Assembly (NCBI RefSeq): GCF_004796535.1
Contig: NZ_SPHY01000001.1
Span: 248,001 to 312,000, forward strand
Origin: Sphingomonas flavalba
GTDB lineage: Bacteria > Pseudomonadota > Alphaproteobacteria > Sphingomonadales > Sphingomonadaceae
DNA length: 64,000 nucleotides
Reading direction: 5' to 3'
The notes beneath the pieces were generated by a model. The model was not told where the DNA came from. It saw only the letters and a list, made by a program, of their open reading frames with translations, and ran no database searches. This document shows positions 45,703 through 54,362 of the stretch, one piece after another (position 1 is the stretch's first letter; the number at the start of each line of letters is the position of its first letter). The translations under genes and the position numbers were made by a program.

Positions 45703-48700
45703 TCAGAAGTCGATCTGGGCGCTGACGAACAGGAAGCGACCCAGCGCGTCGTAGTATGCGGGGAAGGTGTTGAGGTTACCGCCGAATTCGCTGGTTGCCT
45801 GCGAAGTGAGCGGCGGAGAACGGTCAAGCAGGTTGTTGATGCCGGCGCGCAGCGTCATCTTCTCCGTCGCGTACCAGGCGGCGGACAGATCGAAGTAGCT
45901 CTGCGCCGGCAGCTTGTAGTCGACCTGGGCGAAGCTGCCCTGCAGCGCGGCCTGCCCGCTGCTGCGCGCGATCTTGACCGTGTCGATGTAGCGCCAGGTC
46001 AGGGTGAAGCCCAGATCCCACGGCGTGTCCCAGGTAGTGGCGAAGACGTGGCGCCACTTGGGATGCGGCGATCCGCACAGGAAGGCATAGTAGCCGGCGC
46101 AATTGTAGGTTTCGGCAGCGCTCGACGACGGCAGCGGCTTGGTCGTGAACTTGTCGACATAGGTGCCGTTCAGGCTGAACGACAGCCGGCCGAGGTCGTT
46201 GCCGAACACCCTTTCGGTCTCAAGCCGATAATTGAGGGCGACGTCGACGCCCGCCGTCCGCAGCGACCCGGTATTGACGTTGACCGTCTTGAAATAGGAG
46301 TCGTCAGTGGCGTGGAGCGTGCCGCCCTGGCCACGGTGGATCAGGCTGCAGAAATACGGATCGCCGGTGTTGAGGCACTGGGCAAGCGCCAGGACCGGCG
46401 CGACGCGGCCGATCAGGTTGGTCACCTTGATGTCGAAATAGTCGAGCGACGCGGTGAAGCCGGGGATGAACGACGGTTCGAACACGGCGCCGAGCGACTT
46501 GGTCTTGCCGGTTTCCGGCTGCAGATCGGGGTTGCCGCCGTTCAGCGCGCCGAAGAAGTTATAGTCGGCGATATTGCCGTATTGCGCGGCGGTCACCCCG
46601 GTGCGGGCGCACTGTTCGAACGTGGCGAACGGCGTCGGGCCGGAGCACGGATCGTAGGTGCCATTGGCGTTGATCGGCAGCTGGATGCTGTTTTGCGGCC
46701 GGATCTGCGGCGCGTAGAGTTCGATCAGGTTCGGGGCGCGGACGGCTCGCTGATAGCTGGCGCGGAAGCGCAGGTCGCGCACCGGCGACCAGTTGACGCC
46801 CAGCTTGTAGGTGTCGGTGCTGATCCCGCCCTTGTACTTCGAATAGCGGTAGGCGCCTTCCACCGACAGCAGCTTGAACAGCGGCGCGTCCTCGACCAGC
46901 GGCAGCGTCACTTCGCCGAAGAATTCCTTGACGATCGCCTTGCCGGAAATCGGGAAATCCTCCTTGCCGTCGATATATTCCTTGTCCGGATTGGAGTTCA
47001 GCGTGTTCTTGCGATATTCGCCGCCGAAGGCGATCGCCATCGCGTTGTTGGCAAGCGGCGACTTGATACCGTATTCGCCGAGATCACCGTTGACCGCGAA
47101 CACCAGGTCGAGCTGGCCGGCGTCGCCGGTCGCGGTCATGATCGCGTTGACATACTTCGCCGCCGCCGCCGACGGGCCGGCGTCGGAGAAATAATCGAGC
47201 GGCTGGCAGGCGGGATCGTCGTTCTGCGACAGCGAGTCGGCATTGATCGCGCAGACCGGCTGCCCGAACGTCGCCGCGAGCGGCGCGCCGAGCGCATCGA
47301 CCCGGCGGTCAACGACGGCGAACAGCGCGGTCGAGATGCGCTGTTGCGACGGCATGCCGAGCAGCACGCGCGACTGATGGACGTTCGCATAGCTGGCCGA
47401 GAAATCATATTCGAACGGGCCAAACAGCTTGCCGCGCAAGCCGCCGACCATGCGGAACGAAGTGAGCGTGACCTGCTCGTCGCGGAAATTATTCTCCGGC
47501 GTGCGCTTGTTGAGGAAGACTCCGGTCGCGATCGACGCCGGCCCGAGATAGGCGCCGGTCACCGGATCGTAGTTGCTGGCGGTGCTCAGCCCGCGGCTGG
47601 TGCACAGGAAATCCGCCTCCTGCGCGCTGAAGAACGGGTTGTCGCAATTGAAGCCGCCGTCAGTCAGGCTGATCGCGTTGCGTTGCGCCGCACCCGGCGC
47701 CTCCAGCCCGCCGGAATGATCGCGGGTAAAGCCGAATTCGATATACGGGGTGAAATGTTCGTTGACCTCGAAATGGGCGAGGCCGCCGAACATGTAGCGC
47801 TCGTCGGGCCGCTGCAGCCGGCCGCCGTTGACGTCGTTATAGGTGTCGACCAGCGAATTGCGCGGCACGAATTCGTTGTTGAGCACGCGGAACTGCGACA
47901 GCAGATTCGGCGCGCCCGTGTTGACGAAGCTGGCCGGCGTGTCGACCGGCGAGGGGTTGCAGGTATATTCCTGGCCGCCCGACGCGGCGCCGATACGGCA
48001 CGAGGCATAGTCGCGCCGTTGCGCGTAGACGCCGTTGATCTTGCGATAGCTGCCGTACAGGGTGACGTTGCCCCGGCCGTCGTCGAAATTGGCGCCGGCG
48101 ACCAGCGAGTAGGTCTGGCTCAGCCCGTCCATCGTGCTGCCGGTCGGCGTCGGGAACTCGCCGGGGTTGGCGGTCTCGAACCGGTCGAGGATCGAGCGCA
48201 TCATCTTGTTGCGGTTGTTGTGCTGGAAGCCGCTGATCGTGGCGTTGACGCGCAGCCCCTCGAAATCGTCGATCAGGTTGAAGTTGACGACGCCGGCGAG
48301 CGCGTCGGACCCGTAGACCGCCGAGGCGCCGCCGGTCAGCACCTCGATGTTCTTGATCAGCGGATTGGGGACGAGATTGACGTCGGCCGGCACGTCCTTG
48401 ACCGAACCGTAAGGCAGGCGGCGGCCGTTTATCAGCACCAGCGTGCGGTCGGCGCCAAGGCCGCGCAGATCAATCTGGGCAGTGCCGACGCGGCCGCGAT
48501 TGGTAAAGTTGCCGCCCTTTGCCGCCTGCACCTGCGGCAGGCGGTTGACCACGTCCTCGACGCGCTCGACACCGCGCGCCTGGATCGCGCCGATGTCGAC
48601 CTGGGTGACCGGGCTGATGCTTTCGAGATTGGCCTGGCGAATGCGCGAGCCGGTGACGATGATGTCGCCGCCTTCGCTGGCAGCCGCGGCCCCGGAGGGC

Positions 48701-48792
48701 GCCGTACCCTGCGCGAACGCAGCCGGAGCCATCAGGCAGCCGAGTGCCGTGGTCGACAGAATGAAGGCCGAATGGATTCTGACATTCTTCAT
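45703..48792 (-). CDS. TonB-dependent outer membrane receptor
   Basis: 1029 residues from ATG 48790-48792, preceded by GGAGGGGG. Signal peptide IHSAFILSTTALGCLMAPAA ending at AFAQ. Plug: GGDIIVTGSRIRQANLESIS, RTLVLINGRRLPYGSVKDVP, IEVLTGGASAVYGSDALAGV. Barrel ends LFVSAQIDF with the terminal Phe. Cys pairs in several loops (CRIGAASGGQEYTC; CAINADSLSQNDDPAC) suggest disulfide-closed outer loops. First gene of the run receptor-peptidase-MFS-VOC, and divergent from the FAD oxidase gene. Its promoter carries a GGATCC-type operator. Confidence 0.94.
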   Translation of the reverse strand: MKNVRIHSAFILSTTALGCLMAPAAFAQGTAPSGAAAASEGGDIIVTGSRIRQANLESISPVTQVDIGAIQARGVERVEDVVNRLPQVQAAKGGNFTNRGRVGTAQIDLRGLGADRTLVLINGRRLPYGSVKDVPADVNLVPNPLIKNIEVLTGGASAVYGSDALAGVVNFNLIDDFEGLRVNATISGFQHNNRNKMMRSILDRFETANPGEFPTPTGSTMDGLSQTYSLVAGANFDDGRGNVTLYGSYRKINGVYAQRRDYASCRIGAASGGQEYTCNPSPVDTPASFVNTGAPNLLSQFRVLNNEFVPRNSLVDTYNDVNGGRLQRPDERYMFGGLAHFEVNEHFTPYIEFGFTRDHSGGLEAPGAAQRNAISLTDGGFNCDNPFFSAQEADFLCTSRGLSTASNYDPVTGAYLGPASIATGVFLNKRTPENNFRDEQVTLTSFRMVGGLRGKLFGPFEYDFSASYANVHQSRVLLGMPSQQRISTALFAVVDRRVDALGAPLAATFGQPVCAINADSLSQNDDPACQPLDYFSDAGPSAAAAKYVNAIMTATGDAGQLDLVFAVNGDLGEYGIKSPLANNAMAIAFGGEYRKNTLNSNPDKEYIDGKEDFPISGKAIVKEFFGEVTLPLVEDAPLFKLLSVEGAYRYSKYKGGISTDTYKLGVNWSPVRDLRFRASYQRAVRAPNLIELYAPQIRPQNSIQLPINANGTYDPCSGPTPFATFEQCARTGVTAAQYGNIADYNFFGALNGGNPDLQPETGKTKSLGAVFEPSFIPGFTASLDYFDIKVTNLIGRVAPVLALAQCLNTGDPYFCSLIHRGQGGTLHATDDSYFKTVNVNTGSLRTAGVDVALNYRLETERVFGNDLGRLSFSLNGTYVDKFTTKPLPSSSAAETYNCAGYYAFLCGSPHPKWRHVFATTWDTPWDLGFTLTWRYIDTVKIARSSGQAALQGSFAQVDYKLPAQSYFDLSAAWYATEKMTLRAGINNLLDRSPPLTSQATSEFGGNLNTFPAYYDALGRFLFVSAQIDF

Positions 48793-48979
48793 TTCGATCC
48801 CCCTCCTCAGGAAGTGCGCGGTCGTACCGAGGCGGCTGCGCCGCCGGAGTCGACCATCTTGTCCCAGCCTTAAGTCCGCACCCGCATACGGCCGAAGCCG
48901 TGCGGGCCCGTTCGAAAACCTGATCCGGCGGCAGCATTTGCGCGATGTGATCCCGCGCCATGCCATGACGGATGAATAT

Positions 48980-49008
48980 TGAATATCGGATCCTATTTAT
49001 TCTGTCAA
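48980..49008 (-). promoter_or_regulatory. Promoter with VanR-type operator upstream of the TonB receptor
   Basis: Minus strand TTGACA (49003-49008), 17-base spacer, TATTCA (48980-48985). ATAGGATCCGAT (48985-48996) in the spacer matches ATTGGATCCAAT at 10 of 12 positions. Same layout as the VOC gene promoter. Confidence 0.65.
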
Positions 49009-49152
49009 GCATATGCCGATACGGATGGAAATGCCCGCCACGCAGGCCAGCCAAGCGGCGGCGCGCGGGAATAATTTCTTATTTTATAAAATGTTGGTTG
49101 GCCTATAGGTCGGCATCGTGACAGCCGCCGGCCGGCAATTCCGCCATATGAC

Positions 49153-49187
49153 TTGACAAAGGAGGCAGATCGAATATTGGATCCGGT
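49153..49187 (+). promoter_or_regulatory. Promoter with VanR-type operator upstream of the FAD oxidase
   Basis: TTGACA at 49153-49158; the -10 position 16-17 bases later falls within ATTGGATCCGGT (49176-49187), which matches ATTGGATCCAAT at 10 of 12 positions. The operator covers the -10 and start point, so binding would shut off transcription. Confidence 0.6.
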
Positions 49188-49239
49188 ATTCAGATTTAAT
49201 CGTACAGCCGGGTGGTCCGTGGGGCAATCGCTGATTTCA

Positions 49240-50538
49240 GTGTCGCAAGTTTCGCTCTGGCAGGCCCGGTGCCCCTCGACCGATCGCGAAGCTCTGGAAG
49301 GGCATGTATCCGCGGACATCGCCATCGTCGGCGGCGGCCTGGACGGGCTGGCGCTTGCCCTTCACCTCGCCGAGAGCGGCCGGGCGCCGGTACTGCTCGA
49401 AGCCGACACCCTGTGCGCCGGCGCGTCGTCCGCCAGCGCGGGCATCGTCGCGCCGCAGCTTGTCCGCAACCTGCCGAACCAGGTCGCCCGCAAGCTGGGC
49501 CAGGCGCCGGCGGAGCGGTTCCTGCGGATGCTGGCGGATGCCGGGCGCTATTGCTTCGCGCTGATCAGCGACCGAAACGGCGGATGCGACGCGATGGCCA
49601 ACGGCTTCCTCGCCCCGTCATCCGGCGCCGCCGGCCGCGCGCAGGCGGCGGCGGCCATCGAGCAATGGCGCCCGTTCCGCACCGACCTTGCCCTGCTCGA
49701 CGCGGAAGCGGTCGCGGCGCTGACCGGAACCCGGCGCTACAGCTCCGCCTTGCTCGACCCGACCGGCGGCGCGCTCAACCCCGTCGCCTACGGCCAGTTC
49801 ATCGCCCGCGAGGCCGAACGGCTGGGCGCGGCGATCCACACCGGCAGCCCGGTTCGGACGATCGAGCGGCATAACGGGCGCTGGCGCGTCACCACCGCCG
49901 GCGGATCGATCGAGGCGCGCACCGTGGTGCTGTGCGCCAATGGCGGCAACCGCCTGCTGAACCGCGAGCTGCGCAGCACGATATTGCCGCTGGAGGTATG
50001 CCAGGTCGCGACGCAGCCGTTGTCGGCCGCCCAGCGCGCCGCGATCCTGCCGCAGGGGCATGCGCTGACCGATACCGAGGCCAACGTCTTTTCAATCCGC
50101 TTCGACGTCGACGGCCGGCTGATCACCGCTCACCCGATGAGCCGCGACCTGCTGTCGCCGGAGTATCTGCACCGCGTCATCAACGACCGGCTGGCGGCGT
50201 CGCTGCCAGCCTACGAACCGGTGCCGCTGGAGTTCGCCTGGTCGGGCACCGCCTGGCTGAACAGCAGCCTGCTGCCGCGCGCCGTCCGGCTGGAGGACGA
50301 CCTGTTCGCGCTGCAGGCGTGCAACGGGCGCGGCATCGCGCTGAGTGGCGTCATTGGCCGCGAGTTCGGCCGCTGGCTGGCATCCGACAGGCGGGAAGCC
50401 TGTGCGCTGCCGATCGAGCCGCCCAAGCCGATCCGCGGCTATTTCATCGCGCGGAACGCCCCTAAGCTGATCATGAAGACCAGTCTGGCGGCCCAGCGGC
50501 TGCGCCGCGCGCTGGGGGGCGACCAAAGCCACGCCTAG
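49240..50538 (+). CDS. FAD-dependent oxidoreductase, D-amino acid/glycine oxidase (DAO) family
   Basis: 432 residues from GTG 49240-49242; GTG at 49219 is an alternative. The longer frame upstream overlaps the promoter and operator and is not the start. FAD motif IAIVGGGLDGLALALHLAES, then LEADTLCAGASSASAGIVAP (flavin-contact loop), NPVAYGQFIAREAERLGA and a C-terminal LQACNGRGIALSGVIGREFG. Oxidises the amino group of an amino acid or N-substituted amine to an imine/ketone. First of a plus-strand run with a BASS transporter, an aminotransferase and DUF3830, divergent from the TonB receptor. Confidence 0.85.
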   Translation: MSQVSLWQARCPSTDREALEGHVSADIAIVGGGLDGLALALHLAESGRAPVLLEADTLCAGASSASAGIVAPQLVRNLPNQVARKLGQAPAERFLRMLADAGRYCFALISDRNGGCDAMANGFLAPSSGAAGRAQAAAAIEQWRPFRTDLALLDAEAVAALTGTRRYSSALLDPTGGALNPVAYGQFIAREAERLGAAIHTGSPVRTIERHNGRWRVTTAGGSIEARTVVLCANGGNRLLNRELRSTILPLEVCQVATQPLSAAQRAAILPQGHALTDTEANVFSIRFDVDGRLITAHPMSRDLLSPEYLHRVINDRLAASLPAYEPVPLEFAWSGTAWLNSSLLPRAVRLEDDLFALQACNGRGIALSGVIGREFGRWLASDRREACALPIEPPKPIRGYFIARNAPKLIMKTSLAAQRLRRALGGDQSHA

Positions 50539-50549
50539 GGAGAATGCCG

Positions 50550-51437
50550 ATGCAGACCGTGATGGCGATCGTCGAAGGCTACCTCCTGCCGCTGTCGCTG
50601 TGGATGGTGATGTTCGCGATGGGGCTGTCGCTGCGCGTCGCGGATTTCGCCAAGATCATCATGAACCGCAAGGCGTTCGTGCTCGGCGCCGGCAGCATGC
50701 TGCTGCTGGTGCCGGCGGTCGGCGCCGCGATCGCCATTGGCTTCATGCCCACCCCGGCATTGACCATGGGCTTCATCCTGCTGGCGACATGCCCCGGCGG
50801 CCTGCTGTCCAACCTGCTGACCGACCTGTCGAAGGGCGACCTGGCGCTTTCGGTGTCGATGAGCCTGTTCACCAGCGTCGTCTACATCTTCACCCTGCCG
50901 TTCATCTGCCATTTCGCGCTGATCCTGGTCTATGGCGAGAGCCGGGCGGTCGACGTGCCGTTGCTGTCCTCCTTCTGGCACATCGTCCGGGTGACGGTGA
51001 TCCCGATCGCCTGCGGGATGGCGGTCAACGCGTGGCGCACCAATTTCGCCACCCGCATCGTGCCGGCGGTGAAGCTGGCCGGCACGACGATGCTGGTGGT
51101 GATCTTCGGCCTCATCATAGTCGACAATCTCGACACGCTGCGCGAGGCGCTCGGCCTGGTCCTGACCATGGTCATCGCGATGAACCTCATCAATTTCCTG
51201 ATCGCGCTCACCGTCTCGACATTGGGCCGGCTGCGGCGCGAGGAACGGATCGCGGTGGTGATCGAGCATCTGATCCGCCAGGAGACGACGGCCATCTACG
51301 TCGCGGTCGCCATCCTCGGCCGGTCGGACATGTCCCTGCCGATGATCGTCAACACCTTCGTCGGCATGTTCTTCTGCGTCGGCTTCGTCGCCTACATGAA
51401 GCGCCGGGCCGCGCGCGCCGCCGCCCTCGCCGCGTGA
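50550..51437 (+). CDS. Bile acid:sodium symporter (BASS) family transporter
   Basis: 295 residues from the second ATG (50550), eight bases after GGGAGA; the first ATG is only two bases from it. About nine membrane helices: WMVMFAMGLSLRVADFAKII, the BASS hallmark GFILLATCPGGLLSNLLTDL, KGDLALSVSMSLFTSVVYIF, and a C-terminal RQETTAIYVAVAILGRSDMS. Members carry organic acids with Na+. Eleven bases after the oxidase gene. Confidence 0.88.
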   Translation: MQTVMAIVEGYLLPLSLWMVMFAMGLSLRVADFAKIIMNRKAFVLGAGSMLLLVPAVGAAIAIGFMPTPALTMGFILLATCPGGLLSNLLTDLSKGDLALSVSMSLFTSVVYIFTLPFICHFALILVYGESRAVDVPLLSSFWHIVRVTVIPIACGMAVNAWRTNFATRIVPAVKLAGTTMLVVIFGLIIVDNLDTLREALGLVLTMVIAMNLINFLIALTVSTLGRLRREERIAVVIEHLIRQETTAIYVAVAILGRSDMSLPMIVNTFVGMFFCVGFVAYMKRRAARAAALAA

Positions 51438-51527
51438 TCCGGCCGCGGTCATGGCAGCCCGTCCCGCCCGGAGAAGCACGGGCGCGATGGTCCGGCCGGA
51501 CGCAATATATAACGATCATCATATGAT

Positions 51528-51562
51528 TTGACAAATATATGCCAAGCCATATGGGATCGGGC
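51528..51562 (+). promoter_or_regulatory. Possible promoter with degenerate VanR-type site upstream of the aminotransferase
   Basis: TTGACA at 51528-51533 and ATATGGGATCGGG starting two bases before 51551, 23 bases from the start of TTGACA. The oxidase promoter has ATATTGGATCCGG at the same distance, with only two differences. A separate palindrome ATCATATGAT lies just upstream. Weaker evidence than the other sites. Confidence 0.4.
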
Positions 51563-51666
51563 GTTCAGGTTTTTCGGCCCGAGGGGACGAAAGACCTGCC
51601 TGGGCGATGGCCCGCCTTGCCGGCGCCATCCCAACCGCCCGCCCGCCGACCCGGAGGAACACAGAG

Positions 51667-52854
51667 ATGAAATGGCCTGCCAACCGCATCACCAACACGT
51701 CGAAGAAGTCGTTCGGCATGTTCGAGAAGGCCCTCGCGATCGAAGCGGCCGGCCATGACCTGATCCACCTGGAATTCGGCAAGCCGCACCACGACACGCC
51801 GCAGCATATCAAGGACGGCGCGATCGCCGCGCTGCAGGCGGGCAAGGTCCACTACAGCGACCTGCGCGGCGAGCCGGCGCTTCGCGCGGCGCTGGCCGCC
51901 AAGCTGGCGGCGGACAACGCCATCCATGTCGGGCCGGAAGGCATATTGGTCACCAACGGCCTGACCCATGCCGCCTATCTGGCGTTCATGGCGGCGCTCG
52001 ACGAGGGCGACGAGGTGATCCTGCTCGACCCCTATTACCCGCAGCACATCAACAAGATCGAGCTGGCCGGGGGCGTGCCGGTGATCGCGCCGCTCGACCG
52101 CGCCCACGGCTTCGCCATCCGCGCCGACTGGATCGAGCACAAGATCACCGCGCGGACCCGGATGATCGTGCTGGTCAATCCGTCCAACCCGACCGGACGG
52201 GTCTACACCCGCGCCGAGCTGGAAGCGGTGGCGGAACTCGCCATCCAGCACGACCTGCTCGTCCTGACCGACGAGGTGTACGAGCACGTCCTCTATGACG
52301 GCGCCCACATCAGCATCGCGTCGCTGCCCGGCATGGCCGAGCGCACCCTGTCGCTGTTCGCGTTCACCAAGGCCTACGCAATGGACGGCTGGCGGCTGGG
52401 CTATATCGCCGCGCAGCCGGCGATGATCCCGGCGATGCTGAAGATCGCGATGAACGACGTGACCCACGTCAACACCTTCATCCAGTATGGCGCGCTGGCG
52501 GCGGTCACCGCCGAACAGGACAGCCGCGACGCGATGGTCGCCGACGATCGGCGCAAGCGCGACTTCGTCGTCCAGCGGATGAACCAGATGCCCGGCGTCA
52601 CCTGCGCGTCCCCGGAAGCGACGATCTACGCCTTCGCCAACATCGAGGGCACCGGAAAGGATTCGACCAGCATCGCCCTCGATCTGCTCGAGAAGGCGCA
52701 TGTCGTGGTCGAGGACGGATCCTTCTACGGCGTCGGCGGGCGCGGGCACATCCGTATCTGCTTCGGGTCCGAGCCGATGCCGCGTATAGAACAGGCGATG
52801 GACCGGCTGAGCACCTATTTCAACGCCCTGCCCAACGCGGGGGACAAGGCGTGA
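51667..52854 (+). CDS. PLP-dependent aminotransferase, class I/II (AspC fold)
   Basis: 395 residues from ATG 51667, eight bases after GGAGGAA. Fold-type I features: LIHLEFGKPHHDTPQHIKDG (substrate-binding N-terminus), LVNPSNPTGRVYTRAELEAV, DEVYEHVLYDGA with PLP-ring Asp/Tyr, and Schiff-base Lys in FAFTKAYAMDGWRLGY. The C-terminal Arg region is GRGHIRICFGSEP. Converts an amino acid to its keto acid; specificity is not readable. Overlaps the DUF3830 gene (GTGA). Confidence 0.92.
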   Translation: MKWPANRITNTSKKSFGMFEKALAIEAAGHDLIHLEFGKPHHDTPQHIKDGAIAALQAGKVHYSDLRGEPALRAALAAKLAADNAIHVGPEGILVTNGLTHAAYLAFMAALDEGDEVILLDPYYPQHINKIELAGGVPVIAPLDRAHGFAIRADWIEHKITARTRMIVLVNPSNPTGRVYTRAELEAVAELAIQHDLLVLTDEVYEHVLYDGAHISIASLPGMAERTLSLFAFTKAYAMDGWRLGYIAAQPAMIPAMLKIAMNDVTHVNTFIQYGALAAVTAEQDSRDAMVADDRRKRDFVVQRMNQMPGVTCASPEATIYAFANIEGTGKDSTSIALDLLEKAHVVVEDGSFYGVGGRGHIRICFGSEPMPRIEQAMDRLSTYFNALPNAGDKA

Positions 52855-53342
52855 GCACCGCCGAGCGGGCGATCCGGTTCACCGAAGGCCGGTCCGGCCT
52901 GAACGCGCGCTGCCGCCTGCTCGACACGCTGGCGCCGCGGTCCGCCGCCTTCCTGTGGGACCTTGCCGGGACCGGCGCGACCTTTCCGGCGATGCACGCG
53001 ATCTGGACCGGGCCGGAACTGTCCTGCCCGCTGCCGGCGCCGTCCCTGCCCGCCGGCGTCGACACCAGCCCGGTGCCGCCGGAGAACGCGACGGCGTTCC
53101 CCGCCGCCGGCGACGTCGGCATCGCCTGGCTGGCCGAGGGCAGCACCAAGGGGCTGCCGCCGGGCGCGTTCTTCGACATCGGCATCTTCTACGACCAGGG
53201 CGGCCGGCTGCTGATGCCGTTCGGCTGGATCCAGGTGAACGTCGCGGCGACGATCCTGCCCGAGGACCTGGCCGAAGCGCGCGCGGCGATCCAGCAAATC
53301 CGCCGCAACGGCGCGTGCGATCTGGGCATCGAAAGGCTGTGA
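52851..53342 (+). CDS. DUF3830 family protein (cyclophilin-like fold)
   Basis: 163 residues from GTG 52851, overlapping the aminotransferase stop. The DUF3830 pattern is visible: AMHAIWTGPELSCPLPAPSL, VPPENATAFPAAGDVGIAWL, DIGIFYDQGGRLLMPFGWIQ, VNVAATILPEDLAEARAAI. No catalytic function is established for the family, which I recall near amino acid or cyclic amide catabolic genes. Tight coupling to the aminotransferase suggests the same pathway. Confidence 0.8.
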   Translation: MSTAERAIRFTEGRSGLNARCRLLDTLAPRSAAFLWDLAGTGATFPAMHAIWTGPELSCPLPAPSLPAGVDTSPVPPENATAFPAAGDVGIAWLAEGSTKGLPPGAFFDIGIFYDQGGRLLMPFGWIQVNVAATILPEDLAEARAAIQQIRRNGACDLGIERL

Positions 53343-53483
53343 GGATGCAAGCCACTGGCTAAGCCGGCGGTTTTTCGTTAGCGTCGCGCCCAGGGCAACG
53401 ACGCTTCGATTCCGCGCACTATCGGGAGTTTCGTCGAACCAGCCTGTGATTTCCACCACGGTTCCTGTACGGAGCAAACTTGA

Positions 53484-54191
53484 ATGCATGACGCGGGCGA
53501 AGGCGACTCAGGGCGAATTCAGACGACCGAAAAGCTCGAGCGCTCGACGACTTCCGCGGACGTCGCGCGTGTCCTGCGACGCCGGATCCTGGAAGGGCGC
53601 TATGGCGAGGAGCAGTTCATCCGCCAGGACGTGATCGCCACCGAACTTGGCGTCAGCCGCATTCCGGTTCGCGAGGCGCTGGCCCAACTGGAAAGCGAGG
53701 GGCTGGTGATCCGCGAGAAATATCGCGGCGCGATCGTCCCCAAGCTGTCGCTGTCGGAGATCGAGGAGATCTACGAGTTGCGCGGGATGATCGAGCCGTA
53801 TCTGCTCGCTCATGCGATCAGCAACATCACCCCCCGCCAGGTCCGGCAACTGCGCGAGATCATCACCCGATCGATGGCGACCGACCTCGTCGCCGACTGG
53901 GCGGGCCTGAACGTCGACTTCCACCGCAAGCTGTACGAGGTCGCGGGCAAGCCGCTGACCCTGCAGGTGCTGGACAACCTGCTGATCCGCGCCGACCGCT
54001 ACCTGAAGCTGCAGAACTTCAACTCGCTTGCCACCAAGAACGAGAGCGACGCCGAGCACGCCCGCATCCTCGACCTGGTCGAGAAGCGCGACGTCAAGGC
54101 GGCGACGGCGGCGCTGCGCACCCACATCCGCTGGAATGCGGAAGACGTGCGCCAGAGCATCGCGCCGGGCCGGGCCACCAAGACGGGATAA
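53484..54191 (+). CDS. GntR-family regulator with FCD ligand domain (VanR/FadR group)
   Basis: 235 residues. The winged-helix domain reads LRRRILEGRYGEEQFIRQ, DVIATELGVSRIPVREALAQ, LESEGLVIREKYRGAIVPKL. The recognition helix LGVSRIPVREALAQLESEGL is close to that of Caulobacter VanR as I remember it (SRMPVRIALRSLEQEGL). FCD domain: IEEIYELRGMIEPYLLAHAI with metal/ligand residues in DFHRKLYEVAG and DAEHARILDLV. It sits inside the gene set whose promoters carry ATTGGATCCAAT-like sites and is the obvious candidate repressor. Ends 168 bp before the convergent amidohydrolase. Confidence 0.92.
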   Translation: MHDAGEGDSGRIQTTEKLERSTTSADVARVLRRRILEGRYGEEQFIRQDVIATELGVSRIPVREALAQLESEGLVIREKYRGAIVPKLSLSEIEEIYELRGMIEPYLLAHAISNITPRQVRQLREIITRSMATDLVADWAGLNVDFHRKLYEVAGKPLTLQVLDNLLIRADRYLKLQNFNSLATKNESDAEHARILDLVEKRDVKAATAALRTHIRWNAEDVRQSIAPGRATKTG

Positions 54192-54216
54192 AGCCGTCGG
54201 CGGCGGGCGCACCGCT

Positions 54217-54362
54217 TAGGACGGATCGCCATTTAGCCCTGACGGCCTGCAAATGGTGGCCCTCCGCGCTTCCGGTGCTCACGGACTATAAGTCCGCTGC
54301 GCTCCGGGTCACGGAAAACCACCATTTTCGGCTCGTCATCTTCTGAATGCCAATCCGTCCTA
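54217..54362. repeat. Nested palindromic repeat between convergent genes
   Basis: Three nested inverted repeats: TAGGACGGAT with ATCCGTCCTA (54217-54226, 54353-54362), AAATGGTGG with CCACCATTT (54251-54259, 54319-54327), and CGGACT-ATA-AGTCCG (54282-54296). The outer arm includes the stop codon of the amidohydrolase. This fills the whole gap between GntR and the amidohydrolase and is of the dispersed repeat type. It probably ends transcription from both sides. Confidence 0.75.

Noticed and set aside
45424-48873. Very long plus-strand open frame (over 1100 codons) opposite the S9 peptidase and TonB receptor
   Set aside because: Low-complexity Arg/Val/Asp composition, no ribosome binding site, spans the ends of two real genes.
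49153-49239. Longer N-terminus for the FAD oxidase starting TTG at 49153
   Set aside because: The TTG is part of the TTGACA promoter box and the segment contains the operator; protein homology begins later.
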